The notes: a model not told the origin generated them from the letters alone. A DNA stretch of 64,000 bases from Stagnihabitans sp038231395 (GCA_038231395.1 JBBRLL010000016.1:1-64000); one strand, 5' to 3'. Numbered from the stretch's first letter, positions 55,134 to 63,726 are shown. Translations and numbers: made by a program.

Positions 55134-55856
55134 ATGACGAGAATAGCCGTGGTGACGGGTGCTGCAGGTGGATTGGGGCGGGCGATCAGCGCGCAGTTGC
55201 TGGCGGATGGGTTGCATGTGGTAGGACTGGATATTGATGCGGCGGGGCTGAAGAGCATGGCGCATCCGGCGTTCAGCAGCCATGTCACCGATCTGACCGA
55301 CGTGCAGGCGATTGCGGCAGCCTTCAAGCAGATCGCGCTGGACCATGGCGGCGTTGATGCGCTGGTAAACAACGCGGGCACCTGCTTCATGTCTGACTTT
55401 CCAGACATCCCCGCGCCCGAGTTGGACCTGCAAATGTCAATCAACTTTTCCGGTGCGTTCCATTGCAGTCAGGCGGCGATCAAACTGATGGCAGGGCGGC
55501 CCGGCGTGCGCAAGATCGTCAATATCTCTTCGAACGGCGCCTATAATTTTGATGTGTTTGACCCGCCCCATTACCGCGCGTCGAAAGCCGCGCTGGATAC
55601 GCTGACCAAGGATCTTGCCCGACGCTATGCCCGCGACAAGATCGCGGTGAACTCGCTTGCCCCTGCCATGACCGAAACGCCCTTGTTCAAGGTTCTGACC
55701 GAGGACGTGCTGGCCCGCGCCATCGCAGCCATGCCGCATGGCCATGCGATGCAACCGTCAGAGGTCGCAGCATGGGTGGGGTTTCTGATCTCAACCGCCG
55801 GGGATATTTGCAGCGGCAACGTCATCATCCTCAATCAGGGGCGCGATGTCAGGTGA
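55134..55856 (+). CDS. Short-chain dehydrogenase/reductase
   Basis: A 240-residue SDR with VVTGAAGGLGRAI (5-17), NNAGTC (about 83) and an active site in PPHYRASKAALDTLTKDLA (Tyr and Lys four apart). The ATG at 55134 follows AAAGGTGGG. Upstream in-frame codons to 54978 belong to the IS5-derived region. It stands alone, and the substrate is not evident. Confidence 0.82.
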   Translation: MTRIAVVTGAAGGLGRAISAQLLADGLHVVGLDIDAAGLKSMAHPAFSSHVTDLTDVQAIAAAFKQIALDHGGVDALVNNAGTCFMSDFPDIPAPELDLQMSINFSGAFHCSQAAIKLMAGRPGVRKIVNISSNGAYNFDVFDPPHYRASKAALDTLTKDLARRYARDKIAVNSLAPAMTETPLFKVLTEDVLARAIAAMPHGHAMQPSEVAAWVGFLISTAGDICSGNVIILNQGRDVR

Positions 55857-56205
55857 GGCACTTTGGCGCTTACGCAAGTGGGGGCTTTGCTGCGGGCTTT
55901 GAGCAAAAATTTCCGGCGCGCGTCAGCCTGCCGCATCAGCCGCGCACCCTGATGAAGGGCGCGCGGCACATTCCACGACCCGGCGAACCCTTCGTCAATC
56001 CGGAGGGCCGCGATGATTGCATCCGAGGTCAGGAGATCCCAACCCGTCTTCGGCAATCTGACCAATAGGTCCAGTTGCGCAGGTGCGCAGCCCGGACTGC
56101 ACCTGGAACAGCCCGCGATCCAGCACGGCCAGCCGAATGGGTTTTCCCTTCCGCAAAATCTGATCCATCGTCGCGGGCAGATCAGAGATCAGGCGGAGCG
56201 CCCGG
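55857..56205. other. Gap with degenerate reverse-strand coding traces
   Basis: Two reverse-strand frames (55835-56065 and 55995-56255) hold short coherent peptides (for example ILRKGKPIRLAVLDRGLFQV) but no complete gene. It looks like pseudogene debris of a protein I cannot identify. Confidence 0.35.
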
Positions 56206-56703
56206 TTGAAAGTCGAGATCCATACTCTTTTTAAATATCTGCCGGAAACGACCACCGCAGAGCCCGAAGCGATGGTGGGGTTTTCCCTGTCAGCCTCGCC
56301 GCGCTTGGGCGACTTTCTGGCTGATCTGAACCCGAACCAATCGCCTGACTGGAACAGTCGCGATTTTCGCGGCCTGCCAGAGTTGCGCGATCATGTTCTG
56401 GCGCAGGCGGGACTGACCGGAATTTGTGCGCCTGCCGATGTTCTGATCACCGGCGGGGCTGCCGTGGCGAATTATCTATCTATCATGCAGCGCCTGCAAC
56501 CCGGTGAACGCATCGTGCTGGAAGCACCCGGGTGGCCACAAGCCGAAGTGCTGGCCAAGGCCAAGGGCGCGGAAATCATCAAGATCGCACGCATTGAAAC
56601 CGACGGTTGGCGCTTGCCGCTGGATCAGTTGGCGGCAGCGTTCAGGCTGGTTGCTGAGATACTTCCAAATGTGCGGCAAAAGCCGAGATCGCGGGCACCG
56701 TAG
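56206..56703 (+). pseudogene. PLP-dependent aminotransferase (class I/II) N-terminal fragment
   Basis: About 150 residues match the N-terminal third of fold-type I aminotransferases: DWNSRDFRGLPELRDHVLAQAGL, VLITGGAAVANYLSIMQRLQPGERIVLEAPGWPQAEVLAKAKGAEI. The PLP lysine and C-terminal domain are missing, and after about 56660 the frame runs into unrelated sequence. A broken gene. Confidence 0.7.
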
Positions 56704-56989
56704 CAAGGTCCACAGAACTGCGACTGCTTTGACCGCAACGCCGCGGCTACCACGAATGGCCTTTTCCGCGAAGCGGCGCTCCACGGGCACCGGGCCTTGG
56801 GGCGACCCCGTTTTTTTTCAGATCGGGATCTCGTCGTCTCGGTCAACCAGATCGGCGTTTTCAGTCTCGGCCGAATTCGGGCGGCTGCGGTCGGTGCCGG
56901 TGGCATCGGTCCACTTGGTGTCGTGGATGCGGCCGTGCCCGCGCAGGTTCACGGCTTTCGCAAAGGGACATGACGTCTCAAAATATTGT
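56704..56989. other. Gap upstream of the stress operon
   Basis: No intact gene is seen. The left part continues the aminotransferase relic's debris. The right edge leads into the EcfG promoter at 56990. Confidence 0.4.
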
Positions 56990-57014
56990 GGAACTTTTTC
57001 GGGCAACACGCGTT
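56990..57014 (+). promoter_or_regulatory. EcfG-type promoter of the membrane-stress operon
   Basis: GGAAC (56990-56994) and CGTT (57011-57014) are exactly 16 bases apart, the alphaproteobacterial general-stress sigma consensus. The first gene starts 34 bases downstream at 57048. Confidence 0.75.
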
Positions 57015-57047
57015 CTTCTGGCAAAAGCACAACAGAAAGGCGATGCC

Positions 57048-57518
57048 ATGAACCCCGTTGTTGTCCCAGGCGACCAAGATGACGTTGCCGATGACGAGGC
57101 ACTTTCCACGTCTGATTTGCAGCCTTTGTCCGAGCTGCACGATCTGACGGTGGATGCCGTTGCAGGCTATACGACGATGGTCGAAAAAGCCGAACCCGGT
57201 TTTGTCAATACTGCTAGCCGGTTCAAAGCGTTGCACGCTGAACAGGCGGAAAAACTGGCAGGTATGTTGACCGACATCGGTGGAACCGTCAACACCGATG
57301 GAACCATTATGGGCAGTGTGAACAAGGCAGTTGTCACCGTTCGGTCCTGGTTCGACGACATCGACGAAGACATCATGGATCAGGTTCGCAGCGGCGAAGA
57401 TCACCTCCTGTCCGCTTTTGACAAGGCGATTATGTCTCATCTTCCTGTCGGACATCGGACGACGCTGCGTGACATGCGAGACGCACTGACGGACCTTCTG
57501 GTCGACACCGCTCAATGA
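57048..57518 (+). CDS. DUF2383/PA2169-like four-helix protein
   Basis: The 156-residue acidic protein has LSELHDLTVDAVAGYTTMVEKAEPG (about 27-51) and four predicted helices resembling ferritin-like DUF2383 proteins, often induced by stress. The ATG at 57048 has AAAGG upstream and matches the promoter position. It is the first gene of a four-gene run. Molecular role unknown. Confidence 0.7.
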   Translation: MNPVVVPGDQDDVADDEALSTSDLQPLSELHDLTVDAVAGYTTMVEKAEPGFVNTASRFKALHAEQAEKLAGMLTDIGGTVNTDGTIMGSVNKAVVTVRSWFDDIDEDIMDQVRSGEDHLLSAFDKAIMSHLPVGHRTTLRDMRDALTDLLVDTAQ

Positions 57519-57578
57519 ACTGACGGGCATTGCTACCGCTCGACACCCAAACCCCCGACGTAAATGAAGGAGAACAAA

Positions 57579-58100
57579 ATGTCATCGAATGATCTCAAAT
57601 CCAAGTTTGAAGAGACCAAGGACGCCGCCAAGGATGCCATCGCCTCGGCGCGGGAGACTGCGTCGACCGTGAAGGACGACGCGATGTCGCTTGCCGGTAA
57701 GACAGTAAATCAGGCCCGCGACATTGCGGTCGAACGGATCGAGAGTGCCCGCGAGTCGGTGGCTGATGTGGGCGAGCGCCTCGCACGCACGTTGCAGGAC
57801 AGTGCTGCCGAAGTACGGGGCATGAGCGCTCAGGCTTTGTCGGGTGCAGCAAGTGGCCTGACCACTGCGGCAACGGCACTGCGGTCGCAAAGCATCGAAG
57901 AGCTTATGGCAAGCGCGAAGGCTTTCGCGCATCGCAATCCGGGTGCCTTTGCGGCTGGGGCGGCAGTTGCAGGGTTCGCCTTTTCAAGGTTCCTCTTGTC
58001 GTCCTCACGTTCCGTGGAGGCCGAGCGTCGCGCCATGCACGACACTGAACGTCTTTACCGCGATGCCTCGCGTCGGGTGGTGGATGGCGGGCGGTCATGA
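57579..58100 (+). CDS. DUF883/YqjD-like or late-embryogenesis-type membrane-anchored protein
   Basis: The 173-residue protein is mostly amphipathic helix rich in Ala, Glu, Ser and Lys (residues 5-115, coiled-coil or apolipoprotein-like). A short hydrophobic segment (about 122-140, NPGAFAAGAAVAGFAFSRFLL) resembles the C-terminal anchor of YqjD/DUF883 proteins. AAGGAG precedes the ATG at 57579. Such proteins are general-stress products that associate with the inner membrane. Overlaps the next gene as ATGA. Confidence 0.65.
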   Translation: MSSNDLKSKFEETKDAAKDAIASARETASTVKDDAMSLAGKTVNQARDIAVERIESARESVADVGERLARTLQDSAAEVRGMSAQALSGAASGLTTAATALRSQSIEELMASAKAFAHRNPGAFAAGAAVAGFAFSRFLLSSSRSVEAERRAMHDTERLYRDASRRVVDGGRS

Positions 58101-58513
58101 CATTACACGCGTCGCATGATCAAGAACCACGCGGCGATCTGATAATGGGGCTGTTGCAAAGCTTGTCCCGACTGGTACGCGGCGAAATCGAGCTTGCGAA
58201 GGCCGAAGTCGCTTTGTCTGCACGTTCGGTGATGCGCGGGGCGACCCTTGCTGTGTTTGCGGTGATCTTGGGCATTGCGGGCATCGGCCTTTTGTCCGCT
58301 GCCGGTGCGGCAGGGCTGATAGCTTGGGGCTTGGCTCCCGCTGTGGCCCTGCTTGTCACCGCAGCAATTGTCCTGATCGCGTGTTTTGCCTTCGCCTATA
58401 TGGCCGCAGCCGCGCTGCAGCGCGCCGGAACATTTCCCGACCGGTCAGTGCGAAATCTGTCGCGTGACATCCAAACCTTGAAAGCTGGAGTGACATCCGA
58501 TGCAACACACTGA
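58097..58513 (+). CDS. YqjE/phage-holin-like membrane protein
   Basis: The 138-residue protein has an N-terminal amphipathic helix (LLQSLSRLVRGEIELAKAEVALSARS, about 19-44) and two membrane helices (about 48-75 and 80-108). This is the architecture of the putative Actinobacterial Holin-X / YqjE family. It often accompanies YqjD and DUF3618 genes, as here. Role in envelope stress inferred. Confidence 0.75.
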   Translation: MTLHASHDQEPRGDLIMGLLQSLSRLVRGEIELAKAEVALSARSVMRGATLAVFAVILGIAGIGLLSAAGAAGLIAWGLAPAVALLVTAAIVLIACFAFAYMAAAALQRAGTFPDRSVRNLSRDIQTLKAGVTSDATH

Positions 58514-59381
58514 AGACATGTCAGACGTGGCCCGGATCGAGGCGGAACTTGCGAAAGAACGGGCGACAGTGGCCGACACTCTTGATGCCTTGCGCGGGCG
58601 CTTGACCGTTGATTCCCTGACCGCAGATGTGAGGGAGGCGCTGGCGGACAACATTGGCCCGATCAGTGCCGGGCTTGACCGTATCGTTCGTGCAAACCCA
58701 TTGGCCGTCGCCTTGATCGGCGCAGGGGTAGCCTGGCTTGCCGTCGGCGGTCTCAGGCACATCAGACCCGGCAAGTCGGTTGCAGGGACAGCGGATGAGC
58801 CCCTGTCTGGATGGGACGATGAAGGCGGTCGGGGCTATCACCCGCCGCTGGGCGAGGACATGTCCTGGGTCCGTGACAGCCATGCCCTGCGTGCGTCGGC
58901 GCGCGCAAACTTGGCAAGCATAGAAGCGGCCGCGCGTGAAGGCTTTATCTCGGTCGTGCGAGCGGCAGAAGAGCGGGCCGACGTGGTCGCACGCTATGCC
59001 GTGGACTCGAATATCGCCCTGCGCCGCGGTCTTGAGGGATTGCCTGTTGAGGCGCAGGACAGGATCGTCGCCCTACGCGAACGGGTGTTCAGTGCGCCTC
59101 GCACTGCGGATGCCGTCAAGCAGCGGATGCTGGAAGATCAGCCAATGGTGGCTGGCGCCATTGCTCTTGCCGTGGGGGCCTGTCTGGCAGCTGCCCTGCC
59201 GCGCACACAGGCAGAAGATCGCCTGTTTGGGGCAGAGCGCGACCGTCTTGTCAATCACGCTCAGGCCATGCTGCGTGCAGAAAAGTCCCGTGCGTCGGAT
59301 GTGGTTGCCGATTTTGCAGGCACGTTACGCTCAGGGTTGCAAAGCACGACGGTGCGCTATCCGCGTGCGATTGGAACCTGA
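58500..59381 (+). CDS. DUF3618-domain protein
   Basis: The 293-residue protein begins with the DUF3618 motif IEAELAKERATVADTLDALRGRLT (about 13-36) and a membrane-like helix (about 66-82, NPLAVALIGAGVAWLAVGGL). A long helical region and a second hydrophobic stretch (about 221-238) follow. It overlaps the holin-like gene by 14 bases. Function unknown. The operon suggests a membrane-associated stress role. Confidence 0.72.
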   Translation: MQHTEDMSDVARIEAELAKERATVADTLDALRGRLTVDSLTADVREALADNIGPISAGLDRIVRANPLAVALIGAGVAWLAVGGLRHIRPGKSVAGTADEPLSGWDDEGGRGYHPPLGEDMSWVRDSHALRASARANLASIEAAAREGFISVVRAAEERADVVARYAVDSNIALRRGLEGLPVEAQDRIVALRERVFSAPRTADAVKQRMLEDQPMVAGAIALAVGACLAAALPRTQAEDRLFGAERDRLVNHAQAMLRAEKSRASDVVADFAGTLRSGLQSTTVRYPRAIGT

Positions 59382-59409
59382 AGTTTATGCTTGGCCACTC
59401 AAGCAAAGG

Positions 59410-59440
59410 CCCGCAGCGCGCGGGTCTTTTTTATTTGTTT
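59410..59440 (+). terminator. Intrinsic terminator after the DUF3618 gene
   Basis: CCCGC (59410-59414) pairs with GCGGG (59420-59424), followed by a long T-rich tract (TCTTTTTTATTTGTTTT). It ends the stress operon 29 bases after the last stop. Confidence 0.75.
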
Positions 59441-59454
59441 TGACGAAATCCGCA

Positions 59455-59479
59455 GGAACCGAATGAACGGTCAGACGTT
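59455..59479 (+). promoter_or_regulatory. EcfG-type promoter with no protein gene downstream
   Basis: GGAAC (59455-59459) and CGTT (59476-59479) are exactly 16 bases apart. No coding gene starts in the next 600 bases on this strand. A structured segment ending in a terminator follows. Confidence 0.7.
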
Positions 59480-59484
59480 ACACC

Positions 59485-59619
59485 CGTGACCAGCGAGTGG
59501 CCTTTCTCTCGCCGCGCCTGTCCCTCGGGTTGCTGGTTTGCACGGGTTACGTCCCCGAGCCCTTGCTCTGCCCGCCGGTTCCAGCCCGTTAATGGCGTGT
59601 GATACCGGCGGGCTTTTTT
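59485..59619 (+). ncRNA. Candidate EcfG-dependent small RNA
   Basis: The predicted start is 5-7 bases after the EcfG -10 box, near 59485, and an intrinsic terminator ends at 59619, giving about 135 nt. An imperfect hairpin pairs CCCGTG and CCAGC (59483-59494) with GCTGG and CACGGG (59532-59546), leaving a pyrimidine-rich loop (about 59501-59530). A C-rich single-stranded segment (about 59553-59568) precedes the terminator stem. No ribosome-binding site with a sensible frame is seen. By analogy with stress-sigma-controlled sRNAs such as Caulobacter GsrN, a regulatory RNA is the best reading. The promoter and terminator are direct observations, the function is inference. Confidence 0.5.
59570..59619 (+). 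terminator. Intrinsic terminator of the small-RNA candidate
   Basis: A perfect 10-bp stem, GCCCGCCGGT (59570-59579) with ACCGGCGGGC (59604-59613), 24-base loop, is followed directly by TTTTTT. No protein gene lies between this and the previous terminator. Confidence 0.75.
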
Positions 59620-60244
59620 CGTCATTTGGTGCTTGAGGAACGGCCGGTGGTCCGGCGGTTCGGGCGCGGTCCTGAGTGTTCTGCAAGGGCAGTCAGTAGG
59701 GCCATGCGAAGACGCTGCCTATACAAGACGCTGCCCATCAAAATAGCCGGCCGGAGGTCAAGCAGACTGTCGGGCGTTTTGTTTTTGTTTAACTGCCATG
59801 AACCGGATTCGACTGCAAATTATGTTGGCAAAAGGCCTGAGCGACGATTCCGGCGTGTTCCATTTGACCTCCTCCCACTTCGTCCTGCGTTCAAGACCAG
59901 CGGCCTTGTGTTTGATCGTCGGCGCTGTTGGGTGTGACAAGCGTGCCGGGTGCGGTGCCCTCAAGTGCGGCACGCTTGGGCCGGGGTTTTGTGACGCGGC
60001 GCGGAATGCGGTCTGACTTTGTTGCAGTCGTGTCGTGCCAGACGGCCAGCGTGCGGTGGGCTTCAGCCGGCAGCGCGTGTCGGCCAGCGATCGAACGAGG
60101 GTTGCAATCAGCCGTGCCGCGATCAGGGGAACGAAGCGGGTGACAGATCCCAGCCGGGTATAGTGCAAATTCAGCTTTGGCAATCTCGCCACGGACCTTT
60201 GAGCCAAAACCACCGTCGCCCTACCATGAGCGCCCGCATTTGGC
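59620..60244. other. Long gap without a recognisable gene
   Basis: A reverse-strand frame of 176 codons (59758-60288) crosses the terminator region and encodes a low-complexity, Arg/Ala-rich peptide unlike any family I know. It has no ribosome-binding site. I see nothing else with support here. Confidence 0.45.
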
Positions 60245-60283
60245 GCAAAAAAGGCCCAGACGGTTGAACGGGCCCTTTTTTGC
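60245..60283. terminator. Bidirectional terminator downstream of phyR
   Basis: GCAAAAAAGGCCC pairs with GGGCCCTTTTTTGC around a 12-base loop (one unpaired base). The A and T runs make it work on both strands. It lies 14 bases after the phyR stop. Confidence 0.8.
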
Positions 60284-60296
60284 CACAACGATCCGG

Positions 60297-61106
60297 TCAG
60301 GCGTGCAGCGTTTCGGTACTGGAAAAGAACATTGCCTGCGATACGGCAGAGCGGACCTGCTCTTCCGAGTACGGCTTGGTGATCAGGAAAGCTGGCTCTG
60401 GCCGGTCGCCGGTCAACAAGCGTTCGGGGAACGCGGTGATGAAGATCACAGGCAGCGCTTCGAACTCTGCCAGAATGTCATTGACCGCATCAATGCCCGA
60501 GGATTTGTCGGCAAGCTGGATGTCGGCCAGAATCAAGTCAGGACGGGCGCGCGTGGCCAGTGCGACGGCCTGCGCTCTGGTTGCAGCGATCCCCGTGACC
60601 TCATGGCCCAGTTCGGTCACAATGGCCGCGATGTCCATCGCAATGATCGCCTCATCTTCGATGATCATGACGCGGCCGGTGATGGAAAGCTCCATCTCTT
60701 TGACCGCCGTGCCGATCAGGTGGGCGATCTCAGCTTTATTGGTTCCCATAACCAAAGCAATCTCGGCTTCGGTAAACCCCTCGATCACGTTCAGCAAAAG
60801 CGCTTCTCGGGTGTTTGGCGTCAGTCGGGCCATATGGCGCTGCGCGATGGCCGAATACCGCGTGTCAGCCTCTCCCACCGGGGCGCCGGCGCTGAACCAG
60901 ACCAGGTGAAAGGCATGGAACAGCCCCACCTTCGGGTCCGCGCTGCCCAACAAGACCGACGGGTCCTCCAGAACGGCCTCCAGCGTTGCTGCGGCGAAAT
61001 TGTCACCGGTGGTCTGGCTACCCGTGAGCGCGCGCGCGTAGCGGCGAAGATATGGCAAGTGCGTACCGATGGTCTTGGCGACGTCGGTCTGGCTTTGGGC
61101 GGACAT
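60297..61106 (-). CDS. phyR: Anti-anti-sigma response regulator PhyR
   Basis: PhyR switches on the general stress response. When phosphorylated, its sigma-like domain sequesters the anti-sigma factor NepR and frees EcfG. The 269-residue protein has the sigma-like domain first (about 5-138, including LLLNVIEGFTEAEIALVMGTNKAEIAHLI) and a receiver domain second (about 144-262). Asp195 in LILADIQLADK is the phosphoacceptor and Lys in FLITKPYS is conserved. The ATG at 61106 has GGGAG upstream. It is divergent from nepR across the two-way EcfG promoter. Confidence 0.95.
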   Translation of the reverse strand: MSAQSQTDVAKTIGTHLPYLRRYARALTGSQTTGDNFAAATLEAVLEDPSVLLGSADPKVGLFHAFHLVWFSAGAPVGEADTRYSAIAQRHMARLTPNTREALLLNVIEGFTEAEIALVMGTNKAEIAHLIGTAVKEMELSITGRVMIIEDEAIIAMDIAAIVTELGHEVTGIAATRAQAVALATRARPDLILADIQLADKSSGIDAVNDILAEFEALPVIFITAFPERLLTGDRPEPAFLITKPYSEEQVRSAVSQAMFFSSTETLHA

Positions 61107-61135
61107 TTTATTCTCCCTCAGATCGTTTTTTTTCG

Positions 61136-61167
61136 GGAACCAAACGCGTGACCCGGCGTTTGGTTCC
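61136..61167. promoter_or_regulatory. Palindromic two-way EcfG promoter between phyR and nepR
   Basis: GGAAC (61136-61140) and CGTT (61157-61160) are 16 bases apart on the forward strand. On the reverse strand GGAAC (61167-61163) and CGTT (61146-61143) are also 16 bases apart. The whole element is a 12-bp inverted repeat (61136-61147 and 61156-61167) with an 8-base centre, so the same DNA offers an equal promoter to each operon. Confidence 0.85.
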
Positions 61168-61196
61168 ACATATGGTGCAGGCAGGCGATATAAAAG

Positions 61197-61388
61197 ATGT
61201 ATCAGGCAACTATGAAAATCAAACCAAAATCGCCGGTTTCGCGGCAGATCGACGAAAACCTGAAGCGTATCTATGAAGAGACGCTGAACGAGGATTTGCC
61301 CGACCGGTTTGCTGACCTTCTGAAAAAGCTGGGCGATAAATCTGCAACCGGATCAGCTGCAACCGGATCAGAGGAGGATCAGAAATGA
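61197..61388 (+). CDS. nepR: Anti-sigma factor NepR
   Basis: NepR binds and inhibits EcfG until captured by PhyR. The 63-residue protein has the conserved NepR core ENLKRIYEETLNEDLPDRFADLLKKL (about 20-45). The tail contains a short duplicated peptide (ATGS twice) from a 15-base direct repeat at about 61339-61370. The start is ATG 61197, or the ATG at 61212. It overlaps the sigma gene as ATGA. Confidence 0.92.
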   Translation: MYQATMKIKPKSPVSRQIDENLKRIYEETLNEDLPDRFADLLKKLGDKSATGSAATGSEEDQK

Positions 61389-61954
61389 TCGTCGACAACA
61401 CCTCGGATACCCGTGGTCAGTTGACGTTGCATCTGAAACCGATGCGCGCCTTTGCCGTCAGCTTGACGCGCAACCTGGCCGAGGCAGATGACCTGGTGCA
61501 GGACACTATTGTCAAAGCGTGGACCAATGCTGATCGATTCACGCCGGGCACCAATCTTCAGGCCTGGCTCTTCACAATTCTGCGCAACAACTATTATTCG
61601 TCGCTGCGCAAGCACCGGCGTGAAGTGGCTGACCCCGACGGCATCCACGCGCAAAGTCTTTTCGTAAAGCCCGATCATGACGGCAAACTGGCCTACGCCG
61701 ACTTTCAGCGCGCATTTGATCAGCTGTCGGACGAGCATCGAGAAGTGCTGACGCTGGTGGGCGCGTCAGGGTTCACTTGCGAAGAAGCTGCCGAGACGAT
61801 GGGGGTGCCGGTCGGTACCGTCAAAAGCCGCACGTCGCGGGCTCGTAAGCGCCTGTCCGAACTGATGGGTCTGGCCGAGGGTAAGGCTGTGTTGGACGGT
61901 GTAGACCGCGTCAATGACGGGGTCATGTCACGTTCGGGTAAGCAGGCTGCCTGA
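61385..61954 (+). CDS. ecfG: General stress ECF sigma factor EcfG
   Basis: The 189-residue sigma factor has region 2 (RNLAEADDLVQDTIVKAWTNADRF, about 29-52) and region 4 (EVLTLVGASGFTCEEAAETMGVPVGTVKSRTSRARKRL, about 121-158). Context with phyR and nepR fixes it as EcfG (ECF15) rather than another ECF class. It should recognise the GGAAC-N16-CGTT sites seen in this window, including its own. Confidence 0.95.
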   Translation: MIVDNTSDTRGQLTLHLKPMRAFAVSLTRNLAEADDLVQDTIVKAWTNADRFTPGTNLQAWLFTILRNNYYSSLRKHRREVADPDGIHAQSLFVKPDHDGKLAYADFQRAFDQLSDEHREVLTLVGASGFTCEEAAETMGVPVGTVKSRTSRARKRLSELMGLAEGKAVLDGVDRVNDGVMSRSGKQAA

Positions 61955-63726
61955 TGCAGGCGACGCGGCGGCTATTCTGGTCGCGTCTGTCAGTGCGGTT
62001 AGCGGTCATGCTGGCGCTGGCGCTGCTCCCGATCGGGCTGTTTGCCGTCTGGCAGACCCGCAAATTGACGTTGGAAGTGGCGGCTTCACAAGAAGCGGCA
62101 ATGCTGGGCGCCACTTTACGGTCAGCAGATGAGGAAACGTCCGTCATTCTGCGCGCCCGTGGGCTGATGGCGGGGCTGGCTCAGGCGGTACTGCCCGTGA
62201 TCGGCGACACTCCGGCTTGCGTAGCGACGGTCCGGCAATTCGCGAAAGCCGAGCCTCTTGCGACGTTGGTAGCCTATTTCCCGAATGATGGCGTGATGTC
62301 CTGCACGTCGACAGGCACGACGCTCGATATGTCAATGAACCCGCTGTTCATGGAAATTCGGGCTGCGAAAGTACCATATTTCATTGTAAACAAGCGTGCG
62401 CTTGTATCAAAGACCTCGGTTCTGGGCATTTCGCATCCGGTGTTTGATGCCGCGGGCCATTACCTTGGCTATGTATCAATTTCACTTCCGCAGACCTCTT
62501 TAACCGATCAGCGCGAAAATGCCGAAGTTTTTGCCGATTACAAAGAGGGCCTGTTGTCATTCTGGACCTTTGACCGGGATGGTGGCCTTCTGACGGCCAG
62601 TGTCGGGCTCGACATCGCCGAGCAACAATTGCCCACAACGCGCACTCTGAAAAATCTTGTCGGCTCCGTCGGCGAAGTGTTCAGCGACCAGACGAAGGAT
62701 GGCGAATGGCACAGCTATGCCGTGGTGCCGATTGCTGCGGGCGAGTTGTATCTGATGAGCCGCTGGCGACCGACCGGCAATCAGCTTACGGGTCTAGGGG
62801 ACTATATGCCGGTTGCCTTGATGTGGTTGGCAGCCCTTATTGTGGCTGTTGCCGCAGCCGAGTTGTTGGTTGCTCGCCATGTGCGGATCCTGAACGGTGG
62901 AATCGCTGCCTTTGCCGGTGGAGATCGCCGTTTGCGCGACATCGACCTCAAACACGCACCCGTGGAATTGCGCGAACTTGGCGACGCTTACCTGTCCATG
63001 ACCGAAGCGATTACGCACGGCGAGGCAAGGATGGAAGACACGCTGCATCAAAAAGAGGTTCTGCTGCGCGAAGTGCACCACCGGGTGAAGAACAACCTGC
63101 AACTGATCGCTTCGATCATGAACATCCAGATGCGCAAGGCGGCCAGCGCCGAGACCAGATCTTTGCTCAAGGGGTTGCAGGACCAGGTGATCAGTCTGGC
63201 GACGGTCCACCATGGGCTTTATCAGACGTCGGGCATGGCTGATGTGCAGGTCGGCGAATTGTTCACGGATATCGTGCGCCAAATCACCACGATGTCGGCG
63301 GGCGGCGAAAAGCGCTTTGTGATTACCACGGATGTCGATGATATCCGGATGATCCCTGATCAGGCCGTGCCGCTGTCATTGATGATGACCGAGGCGCTGA
63401 CAAATGCGATCAAGCATTCGGACGGAACCGAAGCAGTGTCCGGTCCGATCGGGCTGCGTCTGAAGCGTATGGGCGACGGCGAGGCGGTGTTGGAGGTGCA
63501 AAACACTTACGCCCAAAACACAGCCTCTGCGCCCGATGCGGGCGGGCTTGATCCGGTGAATACTGGGCTCGGCTCGCAGTTGATTGCCGCATTCGGCCGC
63601 CAATTGGGCGGCAAGCTGGAACAGATACACCACGACGGTCGCCATGTTTTGCGGATGACTTTCGAAGTCAGCGCCCTTGCCGCGGCGGAATACCGGGCTG
63701 GTGAATATCACGATGTAGTTCCCTGA
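61954..63726 (+). CDS. HisKA_2/HWE-type sensor histidine kinase of the stress locus
   Basis: The 590-residue protein has a first membrane helix (about 14-34), a large periplasmic sensor domain (about 35-285, Cache-like), a second helix (about 290-312) and a HAMP-like linker (about 313-365). Then come the phosphoacceptor region LLREVHHRVKNNLQL (His375/376) and an ATPase domain (about 465-575, MMTEALTNAIKHSDG). This layout matches PhyK-type kinases that phosphorylate PhyR. Its ATG shares one base with the ecfG stop. Confidence 0.92.
   Translation: MQATRRLFWSRLSVRLAVMLALALLPIGLFAVWQTRKLTLEVAASQEAAMLGATLRSADEETSVILRARGLMAGLAQAVLPVIGDTPACVATVRQFAKAEPLATLVAYFPNDGVMSCTSTGTTLDMSMNPLFMEIRAAKVPYFIVNKRALVSKTSVLGISHPVFDAAGHYLGYVSISLPQTSLTDQRENAEVFADYKEGLLSFWTFDRDGGLLTASVGLDIAEQQLPTTRTLKNLVGSVGEVFSDQTKDGEWHSYAVVPIAAGELYLMSRWRPTGNQLTGLGDYMPVALMWLAALIVAVAAAELLVARHVRILNGGIAAFAGGDRRLRDIDLKHAPVELRELGDAYLSMTEAITHGEARMEDTLHQKEVLLREVHHRVKNNLQLIASIMNIQMRKAASAETRSLLKGLQDQVISLATVHHGLYQTSGMADVQVGELFTDIVRQITTMSAGGEKRFVITTDVDDIRMIPDQAVPLSLMMTEALTNAIKHSDGTEAVSGPIGLRLKRMGDGEAVLEVQNTYAQNTASAPDAGGLDPVNTGLGSQLIAAFGRQLGGKLEQIHHDGRHVLRMTFEVSALAAAEYRAGEYHDVVP

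Noticed and set aside
56704..56969. A possible small gene between the aminotransferase relic and the EcfG promoter
   Set aside because: Open frames in this gap change frame, lack start signals and have no recognisable family.
59431..59625. A 64-codon reverse-strand frame over the small-RNA region
   Set aside because: No ribosome-binding site, no recognisable family, and it runs against a promoter and two terminators on the forward strand.
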